This document shows positions 9,078 through 17,039 of a stretch of DNA of 32,733 bases, piece after piece. The DNA lies in NCBI GenBank assembly GCA_030668485.1, contig DAOUTW010000050.1:1-32733 (forward strand), given 5' to 3'. The number at the start of each line of letters is the position of its first letter. Position 1 is the stretch's first letter. The position numbers and the translations under genes are program-made. The DNA comes from Candidatus Zixiibacteriota bacterium. Lineage in GTDB: Bacteria > Zixibacteria > MSB-5A5 > GN15 > JAAZOE01. Under the pieces are notes generated by a model. The model did not search any database and had not been told where the DNA came from. It saw only the letters and a list, made by a program, of their open reading frames with translations.

Positions 9078-10132
9078 AAATCGCTATGCTGGCTTATGCC
9101 GGGTCGGTTCATACCCGGCGATGGAGTAGAGGATTGGCCGCCCGCGGGCATAATATCCGAATAATATCGAAGGGCGGCGTGCCGGAATTGTCCGATAATG
9201 TCGCCGTCGATATTCTCCCCGGAAAGACATCCCTGGCCTATTTCAGGAATATTGGTCGGGTAAAAAATATAATCAGTCGTTTCAGTCCCGATATTGTCCA
9301 TGCTCATTATGCCACCGGGTACGGCTTATGGGGTTATAAGCAGAAAACCGCTCCGTTGATCCTGACCGTATGGGGAACCGATATTGCCGATGCCCTGGCC
9401 GGGAAAATGATCATTGCCCCGATTGTTCGGAGGGCGCTGAAAAAGGCCCGGTTTATAACATCGGCCAGCATCTTTATGATGGAGCAGACAGCAGGTTTTG
9501 AACCATCGGTCAAGGACCGGCTGGTGCATATACCTTTTGGAATACCTCTCGAATCCGATGTTCCTCTTCCCGATAATGACAGCGATACCGTAAAGCTTAT
9601 TTTCGCCAAATTGTTTTATCCGTTTTATGCTCCGGAAATGGTGCTCCGCGCTTTCGCCAAAGCTCTCGGCCGGGTTCCGAATATCAGGCTGACAATGATC
9701 GGAGGCGGCCCGCTCCATGACCGGCTGTTGAAACTCACCGATGAGCTAAACCTGACTCATGCCGTGAATATCTGTGGCTTGGTGGAGATGTCCGAGTCAT
9801 CGCGGCTGATTCGTAATTCAGATATAATGCTGATGCCCTCCGAAAAGGAGTCTTTCGGTGTTGCTGCCCTTGAGGCGGCCGCCGCGGGCGTTCCGGTTAT
9901 CGCGACCAAAGTCGGTGGCATACCGGAAATCGTCGAGGACAAGTATAATGGAATCCTTATCGCACCGGGCGACGAAAAAGCTCTCACCGCAGCCATCATC
10001 CAACTGGCCGAAGACCCGATTATGCGCAGCCGGATGGGAGAGGCCGGCAGAAAAATAGCCCGAGAACGATATGATTTCGAAAAATGTCTCGATCAAATGG
10101 AAGGTCTATATCGAGAGGTGGCAGGCAACTGA
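9074..10132 (+). CDS. GT4-family glycosyltransferase
   Basis: A cytosolic GT-B glycosyltransferase of 352 residues. The N-terminus (MKIAMLAYAGSVHTRRWSRG) is the acceptor domain, and the C-terminal half has the retaining GT4 EX7E block in ESFGVAALEAAAAGVPVIAT, followed by GGIPEIVEDKYNGILIAPGD. It should add one sugar to the undecaprenyl-linked repeat unit; donor and linkage cannot be told. The start is TTG 9074 in a TTGA overlap with the polymerase stop, with AAGGA about 10 nt upstream. Its stop overlaps the next ATG (TGATG). Confidence 0.92.
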   Translation: MKIAMLAYAGSVHTRRWSRGLAARGHNIRIISKGGVPELSDNVAVDILPGKTSLAYFRNIGRVKNIISRFSPDIVHAHYATGYGLWGYKQKTAPLILTVWGTDIADALAGKMIIAPIVRRALKKARFITSASIFMMEQTAGFEPSVKDRLVHIPFGIPLESDVPLPDNDSDTVKLIFAKLFYPFYAPEMVLRAFAKALGRVPNIRLTMIGGGPLHDRLLKLTDELNLTHAVNICGLVEMSESSRLIRNSDIMLMPSEKESFGVAALEAAAAGVPVIATKVGGIPEIVEDKYNGILIAPGDEKALTAAIIQLAEDPIMRSRMGEAGRKIARERYDFEKCLDQMEGLYREVAGN

Positions 10133-11358
10133 TGCGCATACGATTTATAACCTTGTATTTTTCTCCGGAAGTCGGGGCTGCTCAGCGGCGTATTTCGGAA
10201 TTAACCCGGCGATTGGCCGAGCTGGGGCATGAGGTTACGGTTCTGACCGGTTTTCCTAATTACCCCTCAGGAGTCAAGCCCGAACGGTATCGAAATAAGT
10301 TAATTATGAAGGAACAATCGGAGGGCTGTACCATAATCCGGGTGCCGCATTTTATTGCCCCCAATAAAGGATTTCTCAAGCGGATCATGATTCATCTCAC
10401 TTTTTCCTTCTCAGCCTCGGTCTATTCACTATTCATGAAAAAGGATGATATCATCTACCTGGAATCACCGCCGCTGTTCAATGGTTTTATCGGTTTGGTA
10501 AACAAATGGTTCCGCCGCATACCTTATTTCTTTAATGTGGCCGATCTCTGGCCGCAAACAGCTATCGAACTGGGGGCTTTGAAGAACAAACAGATCATCA
10601 CTTTTACACAGTTTCTGGAGAGGCTGTTTTATAATCGTTCGGCCAGGATTCTGGCCGTCACGGCCGGGATTCAGGAATTTATAATCGATATGGGATATGA
10701 TGAGGAGAAAGTTCCGCTTATCACTAATGGTGTCGACCACATGATTTTTCATGATGGAATCGAGCCGGACCCAAAGGTTCGGGAATATAAAAAAGAGGGC
10801 CGGATACTGGCGCTCTATGCCGGAACACATGGCATGGCCCATTCCCTGGAAACTATTCTCAAAGCCGCCAACCGTCTTGAAAATGAGAAAATAGATTTTC
10901 TGTTTATTGGCGATGGCGCTGAAAAAGATATGCTCGTAACCAGGGCTGGCGAACTTAATTTGATAAATGTTACTTTTCTCGACTCGTTGCCTCAGGCACG
11001 TATGCCGGCGATCCTGCGGAGCGCTGACATGGCAGTTATTCCTCTCAAGGATTTGCCGTTGTTTGATTCGGCAATGCCCTCCAAGTGCTTCGAAGCGATG
11101 GCCGCCGGTTTGCCGATTATGCTCTCGGTGCGAGGAGAAATGGCTCATCACATAAATGAGGCTGAATGCGGATTCACCGCCGAGCCGGATAACCTTGATG
11201 AAATTGTTGCGGCCTTCCGCAAATTTATCGCCTTAGACAGCGAGGAGCGGAAGGAAATGGGGAGAAGAGGGCGTGACTATGCCGTAAGAAATTTCTCACG
11301 GGAGATGATCACCAAAAAGCTGGAATCGATTTTGCAGGAAACGGTATCGCATGGATGA
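10132..11358 (+). CDS. GT4-family glycosyltransferase (WbuB-like)
   Basis: A GT-B glycosyltransferase of 408 residues resembling WbuB. The N-terminus reads MRIRFITLYFSPEVGAAQRR, and the family block FNVADLWPQTAIELGAL is clear. The C-terminal domain has AMPSKCFEAMAAGLPIMLSV, the donor-binding region. The ATG at 10132 overlaps the previous stop (TGATG) and has a purine-rich AGAGGTGGCAGG upstream; longer in-frame starts would read back into the previous gene. It likely transfers an acetamido sugar in repeat-unit assembly. It overlaps the start of the methyltransferase remnant by 8 bp. Confidence 0.9.
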   Translation: MRIRFITLYFSPEVGAAQRRISELTRRLAELGHEVTVLTGFPNYPSGVKPERYRNKLIMKEQSEGCTIIRVPHFIAPNKGFLKRIMIHLTFSFSASVYSLFMKKDDIIYLESPPLFNGFIGLVNKWFRRIPYFFNVADLWPQTAIELGALKNKQIITFTQFLERLFYNRSARILAVTAGIQEFIIDMGYDEEKVPLITNGVDHMIFHDGIEPDPKVREYKKEGRILALYAGTHGMAHSLETILKAANRLENEKIDFLFIGDGAEKDMLVTRAGELNLINVTFLDSLPQARMPAILRSADMAVIPLKDLPLFDSAMPSKCFEAMAAGLPIMLSVRGEMAHHINEAECGFTAEPDNLDEIVAAFRKFIALDSEERKEMGRRGRDYAVRNFSREMITKKLESILQETVSHG

Positions 11359-11709
11359 CGATAAAGACAGAATTGACAGTGTCTTTCGCCGGCGCAGAAA
11401 GCTGGACAGGCGTTACTCAATTGAAAATCGGGGTAATATTTTCAACTTTGAACATCTCCATAAAAATATAATGAACCGTCTGGAATCGTTATTTAATGAC
11501 CTGAGCGGGAAGCGGATGCCGGATTTGGGCTCCAGGGAACTGTTCTGGACCGAAAAAATCTTGCGCATGGGCTTTAAGCTGAAATCGGTGCTGGACTTCC
11601 GCAACTGGCCAGAAGATTGGGCGGAAAGTTCTCTCTTTTGTTGAATTCTTTTAATGCCTTGCCTATCTTACGGACACATTACCTGGCAATAATCGCACCG
11701 AAAGGATAG
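11351..11709 (+). pseudogene. SAM-dependent methyltransferase remnant (internal deletion, frameshift)
   Basis: The N-terminal frame (11351-11644, 97 codons) reads DRRYSIENRGNIFNFEH, then LSGKRMPDLGSRELFWTEKI, which lines up with the start of class I methyltransferases found in polysaccharide loci, where motif I is VLDxGCGxGxW. Here motif I is broken (MPDLGSRELFW). In the -1 frame, from about 11600 to the TAG at 11707-11709, the DNA encodes LARRLGGKF and then LPILRTHYLAIIAPKG, the usual C-terminus of the same family. The two ends meet within about 20 bp near 11590-11610, so roughly 130-150 codons from the middle are missing and the frame is shifted. The family match is from memory. The short first frame could still be translated. 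Confidence 0.72.
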
Positions 11710-11710
11710 T

Positions 11711-12871
11711 ATGAAAGTCAACGGCGTCCCTTTTTATAGACAATCATTCGGAAAAGCCGAAATAGCGGAAGTGACCGATACCATCAAGAGCGGTTGGGTC
11801 ACCACCGGAAAAAAAGCAAAACTTCTCGAAAGCGAAATCGCCGATTATCTTGATGCTCGCCACACGGTGGCGGTCAATTCCTGTACGGCGGCGATGCATC
11901 TCCTGCTATGTGCCTCCGGTATTGGTCCGGGCGATGAAGTTATCACGACGCCGTATACCTTCGCCTCCACCAGCGAGTGTATCCTGTATACCGGGGCACG
12001 CCCGGTGTACTGCGATATCAACTATGAGACGCTCAACATCGAACCGGATGAGGCAGCCAAAAAGATTACCAGCAAAACCAAAGCTCTGTTGCCGGTTCAT
12101 ATCGCCGGATTACCGGTTCATCTTGACGGTTTTGTCCGGCTGGCCCGGGAACATAAAATCAAATTTTTCGATGATGCCGCTCATGCCCTGGGCGCCGAAT
12201 ATAAGGGGAAGATGGTTGGAACGATCGGTGACGGCAGCGCCTTCAGTTTCTATGCTACCAAGAATCTGACTGCCGGCGAGGGGGGGATGGTCGCCACCCG
12301 GCATACGAAACTGGCTGAAAAAGTCAGGCTATTATCACTTCACGCCATGAGTAAAGGGGCCTGGAAGAGATACACCAAAGGCGGCAGTTGGCGCTACGAT
12401 CTTCTTGACCTGGGATATAAATACAATCTCTCCGACCTGGCCGCTTCGCTGGGCCTGGCACAGTTCAACCGCTTTGAGGAATTTCAGCTACGGCGTGCGC
12501 GTGCTGCACGACGGTATACGGCCTATCTGAAAACAATCGAGGAAATCAAACTACCGGTGGTCGAAGAACAATCGGTTCATGCCTGGCATCTGTATATGAT
12601 CCGCCTGCGGCCCCGGATGTTGAAGATTAACCGCGACCAATTCATCGACGAATTGAATGCGAAAAACATCGGGACATCGGTGCATTTTATCCCGCTTTTC
12701 CTGCAAAGTCATTATCGCAAACATCTCAATTTGAATCGCAAGGATTTTCCCAATGCCGATAAGGCTTTCGGTGAGGTGATAACCCTGCCGTTCTTCCCCG
12801 ATCTGAAGCAGGAGGAGATTGATTACGTCTGCGGTGTGATTGGAAGTATCTGCAAGAAATATAAACGATGA
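11711..12871 (+). CDS. DegT/DnrJ/EryC1/StrS sugar aminotransferase
   Basis: A second PLP aminotransferase of 386 residues. It has the opening block of this family (FGKAEIAEVTDTIKSGWVTTG), NSCTAAMHLLL, FFDDAAHALGAEY and FSFYATKNLTAGEGGM, with lysine 184 as the predicted Schiff-base residue. The start resembles C4-aminotransferases that act on UDP-4-keto-6-deoxy sugars (PglE/WlaK/ArnB group), different from the WbpE-like gene at 3889. No 4,6-dehydratase to supply such a substrate is evident here. AAAGGA lies 6 nt before the ATG at 11711. It overlaps the phosphoglycosyl transferase gene by 4 bp. Confidence 0.9.
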   Translation: MKVNGVPFYRQSFGKAEIAEVTDTIKSGWVTTGKKAKLLESEIADYLDARHTVAVNSCTAAMHLLLCASGIGPGDEVITTPYTFASTSECILYTGARPVYCDINYETLNIEPDEAAKKITSKTKALLPVHIAGLPVHLDGFVRLAREHKIKFFDDAAHALGAEYKGKMVGTIGDGSAFSFYATKNLTAGEGGMVATRHTKLAEKVRLLSLHAMSKGAWKRYTKGGSWRYDLLDLGYKYNLSDLAASLGLAQFNRFEEFQLRRARAARRYTAYLKTIEEIKLPVVEEQSVHAWHLYMIRLRPRMLKINRDQFIDELNAKNIGTSVHFIPLFLQSHYRKHLNLNRKDFPNADKAFGEVITLPFFPDLKQEEIDYVCGVIGSICKKYKR

Positions 12872-13461
12872 AACGCCTATTTGATTTTGTCATGACCCTT
12901 ATCGGGTTGATTTTCCTATCGCCTCTGCTGATTCTGATATCTCTACTGATCCTGCTGACAATGGGGTGGCCGGTATTTTTCCGCCAGGAACGGGTCGGGC
13001 GGGACGGGAAGTTGTTTACGATCATCAAGTTCCGCAGTATGATAAAGGATGCTGAGAATAAAGGAAAGCCGTATACCTCAGAGGGCGATCCCCGGATTAC
13101 CCCGGTGGGGCGTTTCCTGCGGAAATACAAGCTCGACGAATTACCTCAGTTGTTCAATGTCCTCAAGGGGGAAATGGCTATTGTTGGCCCGCGCCCGGAA
13201 GTTGCGGAGTATGTGAAGCTATACACCGAAGAACAAAGGAAAGTCCTGACAGTGCGGCCGGGATTGACCGATACCGCATCCATCGTTTACCGGAACGAGG
13301 AGAGAATGCTGGCGCGGTTCGAGGATTCCGACAGTGCTTATGTCGAGAAGATAATGCCGGCCAAGCTCAAGCTGAACCTGGCTTATTTGGAAAAGGCCGG
13401 TTTTTGGGGCGATCTGATCCTTATTTTCAAAACGCTTGAAAAGATCTTTTGGCGGCGATAA
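12868..13461 (+). CDS. Initiating phosphoglycosyl transferase (PglC-like bacterial sugar transferase)
   Basis: A small membrane enzyme of 197 residues that should transfer a sugar-1-phosphate from its UDP donor to undecaprenyl phosphate, starting repeat-unit synthesis. It has one N-terminal re-entrant/membrane helix (about 8-32), the basic motif RQERVGRDGKLFTIIKFRSM, DELPQLFNVLKGEMAIVGPRP and a PGLTDTAS block, all standard for the bacterial sugar transferase domain. The length matches monotopic PglC rather than the polytopic WbaP/WcaJ class. The ATG overlaps the aminotransferase stop (ATGA). Confidence 0.92.
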   Translation: MKRLFDFVMTLIGLIFLSPLLILISLLILLTMGWPVFFRQERVGRDGKLFTIIKFRSMIKDAENKGKPYTSEGDPRITPVGRFLRKYKLDELPQLFNVLKGEMAIVGPRPEVAEYVKLYTEEQRKVLTVRPGLTDTASIVYRNEERMLARFEDSDSAYVEKIMPAKLKLNLAYLEKAGFWGDLILIFKTLEKIFWRR

Positions 13462-13465
13462 TAAG

Positions 13466-13493
13466 TTGCCTGGCGTCAAAAATTCCTTATATT
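13466..13493 (+). promoter_or_regulatory. Possible sigma70 promoter before the CBS-epimerase gene
   Basis: TTGCCT (13466-13471) and TATATT (13488-13493) are separated by 16 bp. They lie in the 50-bp gap after the phosphoglycosyl transferase gene, the only sizeable gap in the second half of the operon, so the fusion gene may have an internal promoter. The match is moderate. Confidence 0.4.
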
Positions 13494-13511
13494 ATTACGC
13501 TTTATGAGGGA

Positions 13512-15320
13512 ATGAGTTTGCCGAGAAGACGTTATTCATATTTGCAGGCTGCCGCCGACTTTGTGCTCTTTATTTTCATTTCATGGGCATTGATTCTGTT
13601 CCAGCCTTCGATCAAAGAGATTGCCGGCGGGGGAATGATTTCAACCCTTCTGCCGGTCTTTATTTCTCTTTTTATGGTTTGTCTACTGGCCATCTTTCGG
13701 CAGTATCGGCTGCGCAGCAGTGATCGCTTCCTGCGGCAGTTCATGAGCGCCTTCAATGTCGTTACTCTCGGATTCTTGTTGGTAGTCGTAATCAGCTTCG
13801 ACCTCGGCGCTATGGTTACCCGGCACCGGGGCCAGCTTTTCCTGCTTCTCTTGGGACTTTTGTTGGCTACCGCTCTTTCCCGTGTGGTAATCTACATGTG
13901 GATGGGCCGGCGGCCCGATTTTTCGCTCAAAGAACCGGTTATACTTAAAAACGGCAATGGCAATGGTCGCAAGGAATTGACTCCTCTGATCCTGTCCGCC
14001 GATCTTACCATCGAAGAAGCCAAAAAACAGATTGACGATTCCCCCTTCGATTTTGCCGTTGTGATCGACCCGGACGGCTATTATGCCGGGACGGTAACCG
14101 ATGGCGATATTCTTGAACTTCTGCTCGATAAGGACAAAGAAAACGGCAACGTTCGCGGTGTGATGGACAAATCGCATCCGGTCGCGCGTGAAACGGTATC
14201 TCCCAGACGTATTCGCCAGATGATGATCGACCGCAACCTTCGTTTTTTGCCGCTTCTGACCAATGAGGGCAAACCGGCGCGAGTGTTACTGCTGTCGGAC
14301 CTCGATGCCAAGTATCGCACGGTTAAACTCAAAGATCGTTCCCGGCGGGTGTTGATTATCGGCGGCGCCGGATATCTCGGGTCGGTGATGGCCCGCTATC
14401 TGCTGAAACGGGGTTACCCGGTGTCGGTCCTGGACAATCTGATGTTCGGTTACGATGCCATGACGGAGCTCGATAATCATCCCGCATACCGGTTCTACAA
14501 AGGGGATGCCCGCAATATTCAGGATCTGCTAACCGCTATGGATGATGTCGATTCGGTGGTTCATCTGGCGGCGATTGTCGGCGATCCGGCCTGCGAACTG
14601 GATCATCGCCAGACTATCGATATCAACTATGAAGCCTCGAAATTCATGGTCGAGGCCTGTATGCATAAAAAGGTCAATCGTCTGTTGTTCGCCTCCACCT
14701 GTTCGGTGTACGGCGCGAGCAAAACCGTCGAACTGCTTACCGAAGAATCGCCGATCAATCCGGTATCTCTTTATGCCGAGACCAAGCTGCGGTCGGAAGA
14801 GGCGATGTTGAGCAAAGCCGAACCGCCGTTGGCGGTAACGATGTTCCGCCTGTCGACCGTTTTCGGGTTTTCATATCGGCCACGGTTTGATCTGGTGGTC
14901 AATATCCTGACGGCACGGGCGCTCGAAGACGGCGAGATTTCCATCTTTGGCGGAACGCAGTGGCGGCCCAATGTTCATGTCCTCGATGTCGTGACCGCTT
15001 TTGTGGCGGCGATTGAAGCCCCCAAAGAGAAAATTGATCGACAGATCTTCAACCTCGGGTCGGAGAAAGAAAATTATCGTATTTCCGAACTGGGCGATCT
15101 GGTCAAGGAAATTCTCCCTGAAACCAATGTCAAAACGGTCGAGGCGGCTATCGACCGGCGCGATTATCGGGTCGGATTTGATCGGATTGAGAGCACTTTG
15201 AACTGGAAGGCGAAGGTCAGCGTCCGCGACGGTATTCAGGAAATCATCGACGCCTATCACCAGAAAAAATTCGGCCATTACTCCAACAAAATCTATTCCA
15301 ACCTCAAGCACCTGCAATAA
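13512..15320 (+). CDS. Four-helix membrane domain + CBS pair + SDR sugar epimerase fusion
   Basis: A 602-residue protein with three parts. Residues about 11-127 hold four membrane helices like the N-terminus of CapD/WbpM/FlaA1-type proteins. Residues about 155-265 form two CBS motifs (DSPFDFAVVIDPDGYYAGTV with TDGD, and RNLRFLPLLTNEG), usually adenosyl-ligand sensors. Residues about 268-590 are an extended SDR with IIGGAGYLG for NAD, serine 378 in STCSVYG, and Y401xxxK405 in YAETK. The SDR resembles WcaG/GalE-type NDP-sugar epimerases or reductases. It likely makes or modifies a sugar nucleotide at the membrane under CBS control. ATG 13512 is reported; TTG 13518 has better Shine-Dalgarno spacing (GAGGGA). 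CapD-type proteins normally have a CoA-binding-like domain where the CBS pair sits. Confidence 0.82.
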   Translation: MSLPRRRYSYLQAAADFVLFIFISWALILFQPSIKEIAGGGMISTLLPVFISLFMVCLLAIFRQYRLRSSDRFLRQFMSAFNVVTLGFLLVVVISFDLGAMVTRHRGQLFLLLLGLLLATALSRVVIYMWMGRRPDFSLKEPVILKNGNGNGRKELTPLILSADLTIEEAKKQIDDSPFDFAVVIDPDGYYAGTVTDGDILELLLDKDKENGNVRGVMDKSHPVARETVSPRRIRQMMIDRNLRFLPLLTNEGKPARVLLLSDLDAKYRTVKLKDRSRRVLIIGGAGYLGSVMARYLLKRGYPVSVLDNLMFGYDAMTELDNHPAYRFYKGDARNIQDLLTAMDDVDSVVHLAAIVGDPACELDHRQTIDINYEASKFMVEACMHKKVNRLLFASTCSVYGASKTVELLTEESPINPVSLYAETKLRSEEAMLSKAEPPLAVTMFRLSTVFGFSYRPRFDLVVNILTARALEDGEISIFGGTQWRPNVHVLDVVTAFVAAIEAPKEKIDRQIFNLGSEKENYRISELGDLVKEILPETNVKTVEAAIDRRDYRVGFDRIESTLNWKAKVSVRDGIQEIIDAYHQKKFGHYSNKIYSNLKHLQ

Positions 15321-15339
15321 CCCGCAGGGGCGGGTTTTT
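15319..15339 (+). terminator. Rho-independent terminator of the polysaccharide operon
   Basis: AACCCGC (15319-15325) pairs with GCGGGTT (15330-15336) around a 4-nt loop, and a run of five T begins at 15335. It sits directly on the stop codon of the last polysaccharide gene. Confidence 0.8.
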
Positions 15340-15844
15340 GGCTGTCGCGTAGATGACCCGGCTATGAGCATGGATAGCAGGCTGAGTATCCCGTAGTCGT
15401 GTGGCCGCGACCTCTGGTCGCGGTGGCGAAGCCACAGGCAGAGGCCTGTTTTAGGCTGTCGCGCGAGAGGTGGATCAGGACCCTGCAGAGCAGTAAGGTG
15501 CACCATTTTTAGACCAAAAAACCCCTTTTAAGCTCGAAAAGTGGCTTATAATGGCTTAGATTGGCTTTGGTAAAAAAGCGATGTCGTTGCCGCACAACGA
15601 TTATTTGGCTTTGTTTGCTCATTTTTACATGTTTCCCCGGTTTCTCCTCCCTTGGGGTCATACTTGGATTGGCTCTCAGGGCGATTTGTTTCATAGATAT
15701 ACCTTTCTTGTTCAGGTTCACTTAACAGGATGGTATAGGAATCTACAGTGGTTTACTGTTGATTTTGGTGGCGGGGGTGGAAGGGGCCACACTTAGGTTG
15801 TCGCGCCAGAAGCGGACAGGTGCGTGGATGATCAGAATTAGTAG
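15340..15844. other. Noncoding stretch with hairpins and CTGTCGCG motifs
   Basis: No convincing gene is seen here. The first part holds adjacent hairpins: CCGCGACC/GGTCGCGG (15405-15423), GTGGC/GCCAC (15423-15435) and CAGGC/GCCTG (15435-15448). The word CTGTCGCG occurs at 15342-15349 and 15456-15463, with a one-base variant (TTGTCGCG) at 15798-15805, each followed by a weakly conserved tail. The same word recurs at 15965, 16689 and, reversed, at 16952. Around 15500-15780 the DNA is more A+T-rich; short frames exist on both strands but none has a domain I recognise. Confidence 0.6.
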
Positions 15845-15895
15845 ATACGGTCTTTCAAGTCAAGTGTTGATATTTGGAAGAATTGGATGTTTTAA
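15845..15895 (+). pseudogene. 3' stub of a second RAYT transposase gene
   Basis: The last nine codons before the TAA at 15893-15895 read VDIWKNWMF, against IDIWKDWLF at the end of the intact RAYT at 16135-16620. DNA after both stops is nearly identical for about 120 bp. Upstream in this frame a TAG at 15842 ends the similarity, so only the 3' end of a sister copy survives. It shows an older copy of the element lay, or was partly duplicated, immediately upstream of the present one. Confidence 0.6.
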
Positions 15896-16014
15896 GACCG
15901 CAGGGTCACACGTCCCGAAGACGGGCCGCAGGACCCTGCGGAACAGGCAGGAGCCTGGTTTCTGCTGTCGCGCATATGACCTGATTACGGAAAATTAAAA
16001 TGAATTCGTGTATT
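15867..16014. repeat. Long direct repeat, copy 1 (RAYT 3' unit)
   Basis: Copy 1 of a repeat also found at 16592-16738. It covers the last RAYT codons, a REP hairpin, a CAGGC/GCCTG hairpin, CTGTCGCGCATATGACCTGA and a tail that decays after 15996. The copies differ by a few substitutions in the coding tail and one extra base in the hairpin arm, and are otherwise identical through the core. Confidence 0.85.
15898..15941. repeat. REP hairpin A, copy 1
   Basis: Arms CCGCAGGGTC (15898-15907) and GACCCTGCGG (15932-15941) enclose an inner CCCG/CGGG hairpin. It directly follows the RAYT stub stop codon. Confidence 0.8.
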
Positions 16015-16020
16015 CACGTT

Positions 16021-16062
16021 CCGCAGGGTCCTGATCCGCTCTTGCGGATTGTGACCCTGCGG
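16021..16062. repeat. REP hairpin A, copy 2 (upstream of the RAYT gene)
   Basis: The same outer arms, CCGCAGGGTC (16021-16030) and GACCCTGCGG (16053-16062), enclose a different inner hairpin, ATCCGC/GCGGAT (16034-16049) with loop TCTT. It lies 73 bp before the RAYT ATG, so the gene is bracketed by this REP family. Confidence 0.82.
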
Positions 16063-16134
16063 TCTTTTATCACATTCAGGATCAATAAACAATTAGTTAT
16101 TGTCAATATTGTGCCTACTAGTAATATATATATC

Positions 16135-16620
16135 ATGGGGCTGAGATTCAAAAATCAGAAATACGGCCAGTGTTTTTTCGTGACGACGACCTTTCACGAA
16201 TGGACCGAATATGGGGATATCCCCAGTGTATATGAAGCATTGGCTGATTCATGCCGGTATTACAGCCATAAATATGGTGCCAGAATAATCGGATACGTCT
16301 TTATGCCCACTCACCTTCATATGCTTATTTTAATCGATGGAAAACAATTGCCCAATTTCATGCGTGATTTAAAGAAATATGTTGCCCAAAAGGTTATGAA
16401 AGATTTAGGTATAAAGGATGATAAAATCTGGATGGCGGGATATGATCGGCAGGCAGTTTCTACGGAGATGGTATTCCGCACCAAGCTGGACTATATTCAT
16501 AATAATCCCGTTAGGAGCGGATATGTTAAGGGCCCCGAAAAATGGCAGTGGTCAAGTGCCGGGGATTATTTGACAGGTACTTCGGGCATGATTGACATTT
16601 GGAAAGATTGGTTGTTTTAA
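16135..16620 (+). CDS. REP-associated tyrosine transposase (RAYT, Y1 HUH family)
   Basis: A 161-residue single-strand nuclease/transposase of the IS200/IS605-related RAYT group. The HUH motif is H60-L-H62 in FMPTHLHMLI; tyrosine 103 in WMAGYDRQAV fits the catalytic position, and LDYIHNNPVRSG is the usual C-terminal block. RAYTs bind and cut REP hairpins; matching hairpins lie 73 bp upstream and 2 bp downstream. ATG 16135 begins the conserved domain; the frame is open further upstream to 16000 but that part runs through the REP and is unlikely to be coding. It is A+T-richer than neighbouring operons, in keeping with an accessory gene. Confidence 0.9.
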   Translation: MGLRFKNQKYGQCFFVTTTFHEWTEYGDIPSVYEALADSCRYYSHKYGARIIGYVFMPTHLHMLILIDGKQLPNFMRDLKKYVAQKVMKDLGIKDDKIWMAGYDRQAVSTEMVFRTKLDYIHNNPVRSGYVKGPEKWQWSSAGDYLTGTSGMIDIWKDWLF

Positions 16621-16738
16621 GACCGCAGGGTCACACGTCCCGAAGACGGGCCGCAGGACCCTGCGGAACAGGCGGAGCCTGGTTTCTGCTGTCGCGCATA
16701 TGACCTGATTACGGAAAATTCAAATAAATTCATGTATC
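16592..16738. repeat. Long direct repeat, copy 2 (RAYT 3' unit)
   Basis: The second copy of the repeat at 15867-16014, offset by 724-725 bp. It starts within the RAYT gene (last nine codons) and extends about 118 bp beyond its stop, so the gene's 3' end and downstream hairpins moved or duplicated as one unit. Confidence 0.85.
16623..16666. repeat. REP hairpin A, copy 3 (downstream of the RAYT gene)
   Basis: Arms CCGCAGGGTC (16623-16632) and GACCCTGCGG (16657-16666) with inner CCCG/CGGG, identical to copy 1. A short CAGGC/GCCTG hairpin and the CTGTCGCG word (16689-16696) follow. Confidence 0.82.
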
Positions 16739-17039
16739 AAAGATGTCGGGTTTTTCGTCCGTTCGCCGATAGTGAACTCCCTCAGAGCCCGACCTTCTGT
16801 ATTCATGATTATAGCCAATCCAGCGTATTGGTATACAATAAGGCGGATGAGCAATAGTTAACGCTGGGGCAGACGGGGGCGTCTGCCGCCCACATATTCG
16901 TCTGCAGAGCATCAGGCCATCTACGCGGCAGCCAAAATGTGGCTCTGCCACCGCGACAGCCAAAGGGCCGCCCCCGCGGCCAATTATCATTGTTGACCCT
17001 ACGGCCTCTTTTCTATACATTACATCTTTTGATATGGTA
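16739..17039. other. Noncoding, hairpin-rich stretch before serS
   Basis: No gene is supported. A strong hairpin GGCAGACG/CGTCTGCC lies at 16868-16887. The CTGTCGCG word is present in reverse orientation at 16952-16959, near GC-rich sequence that ends around 16982. The last part carries the likely serS promoter. Confidence 0.55.
16993..17021 (+). promoter_or_regulatory. Probable serS promoter
   Basis: TTGACC (16993-16998) and TACATT (17016-17021) are 17 bp apart, giving a start near 17028 and a leader of about 100 nt. A second, isolated -10-like TATAAT lies at 17099-17104 without a recognisable -35. Confidence 0.45.

Noticed and set aside
15509-15796. Overlapping frames of about 70 codons on both strands (plus 15581-15796, minus 15509-15721)
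   Set aside because: No recognisable domain, no good ribosome site, and both lie in a repeat-rich intergenic region; they look like chance frames, though the plus-strand one is unusually rich in aromatic residues.
16000-16134. Upstream extension of the RAYT frame
   Set aside because: It translates the REP hairpin; protein family similarity begins at the ATG at 16135.
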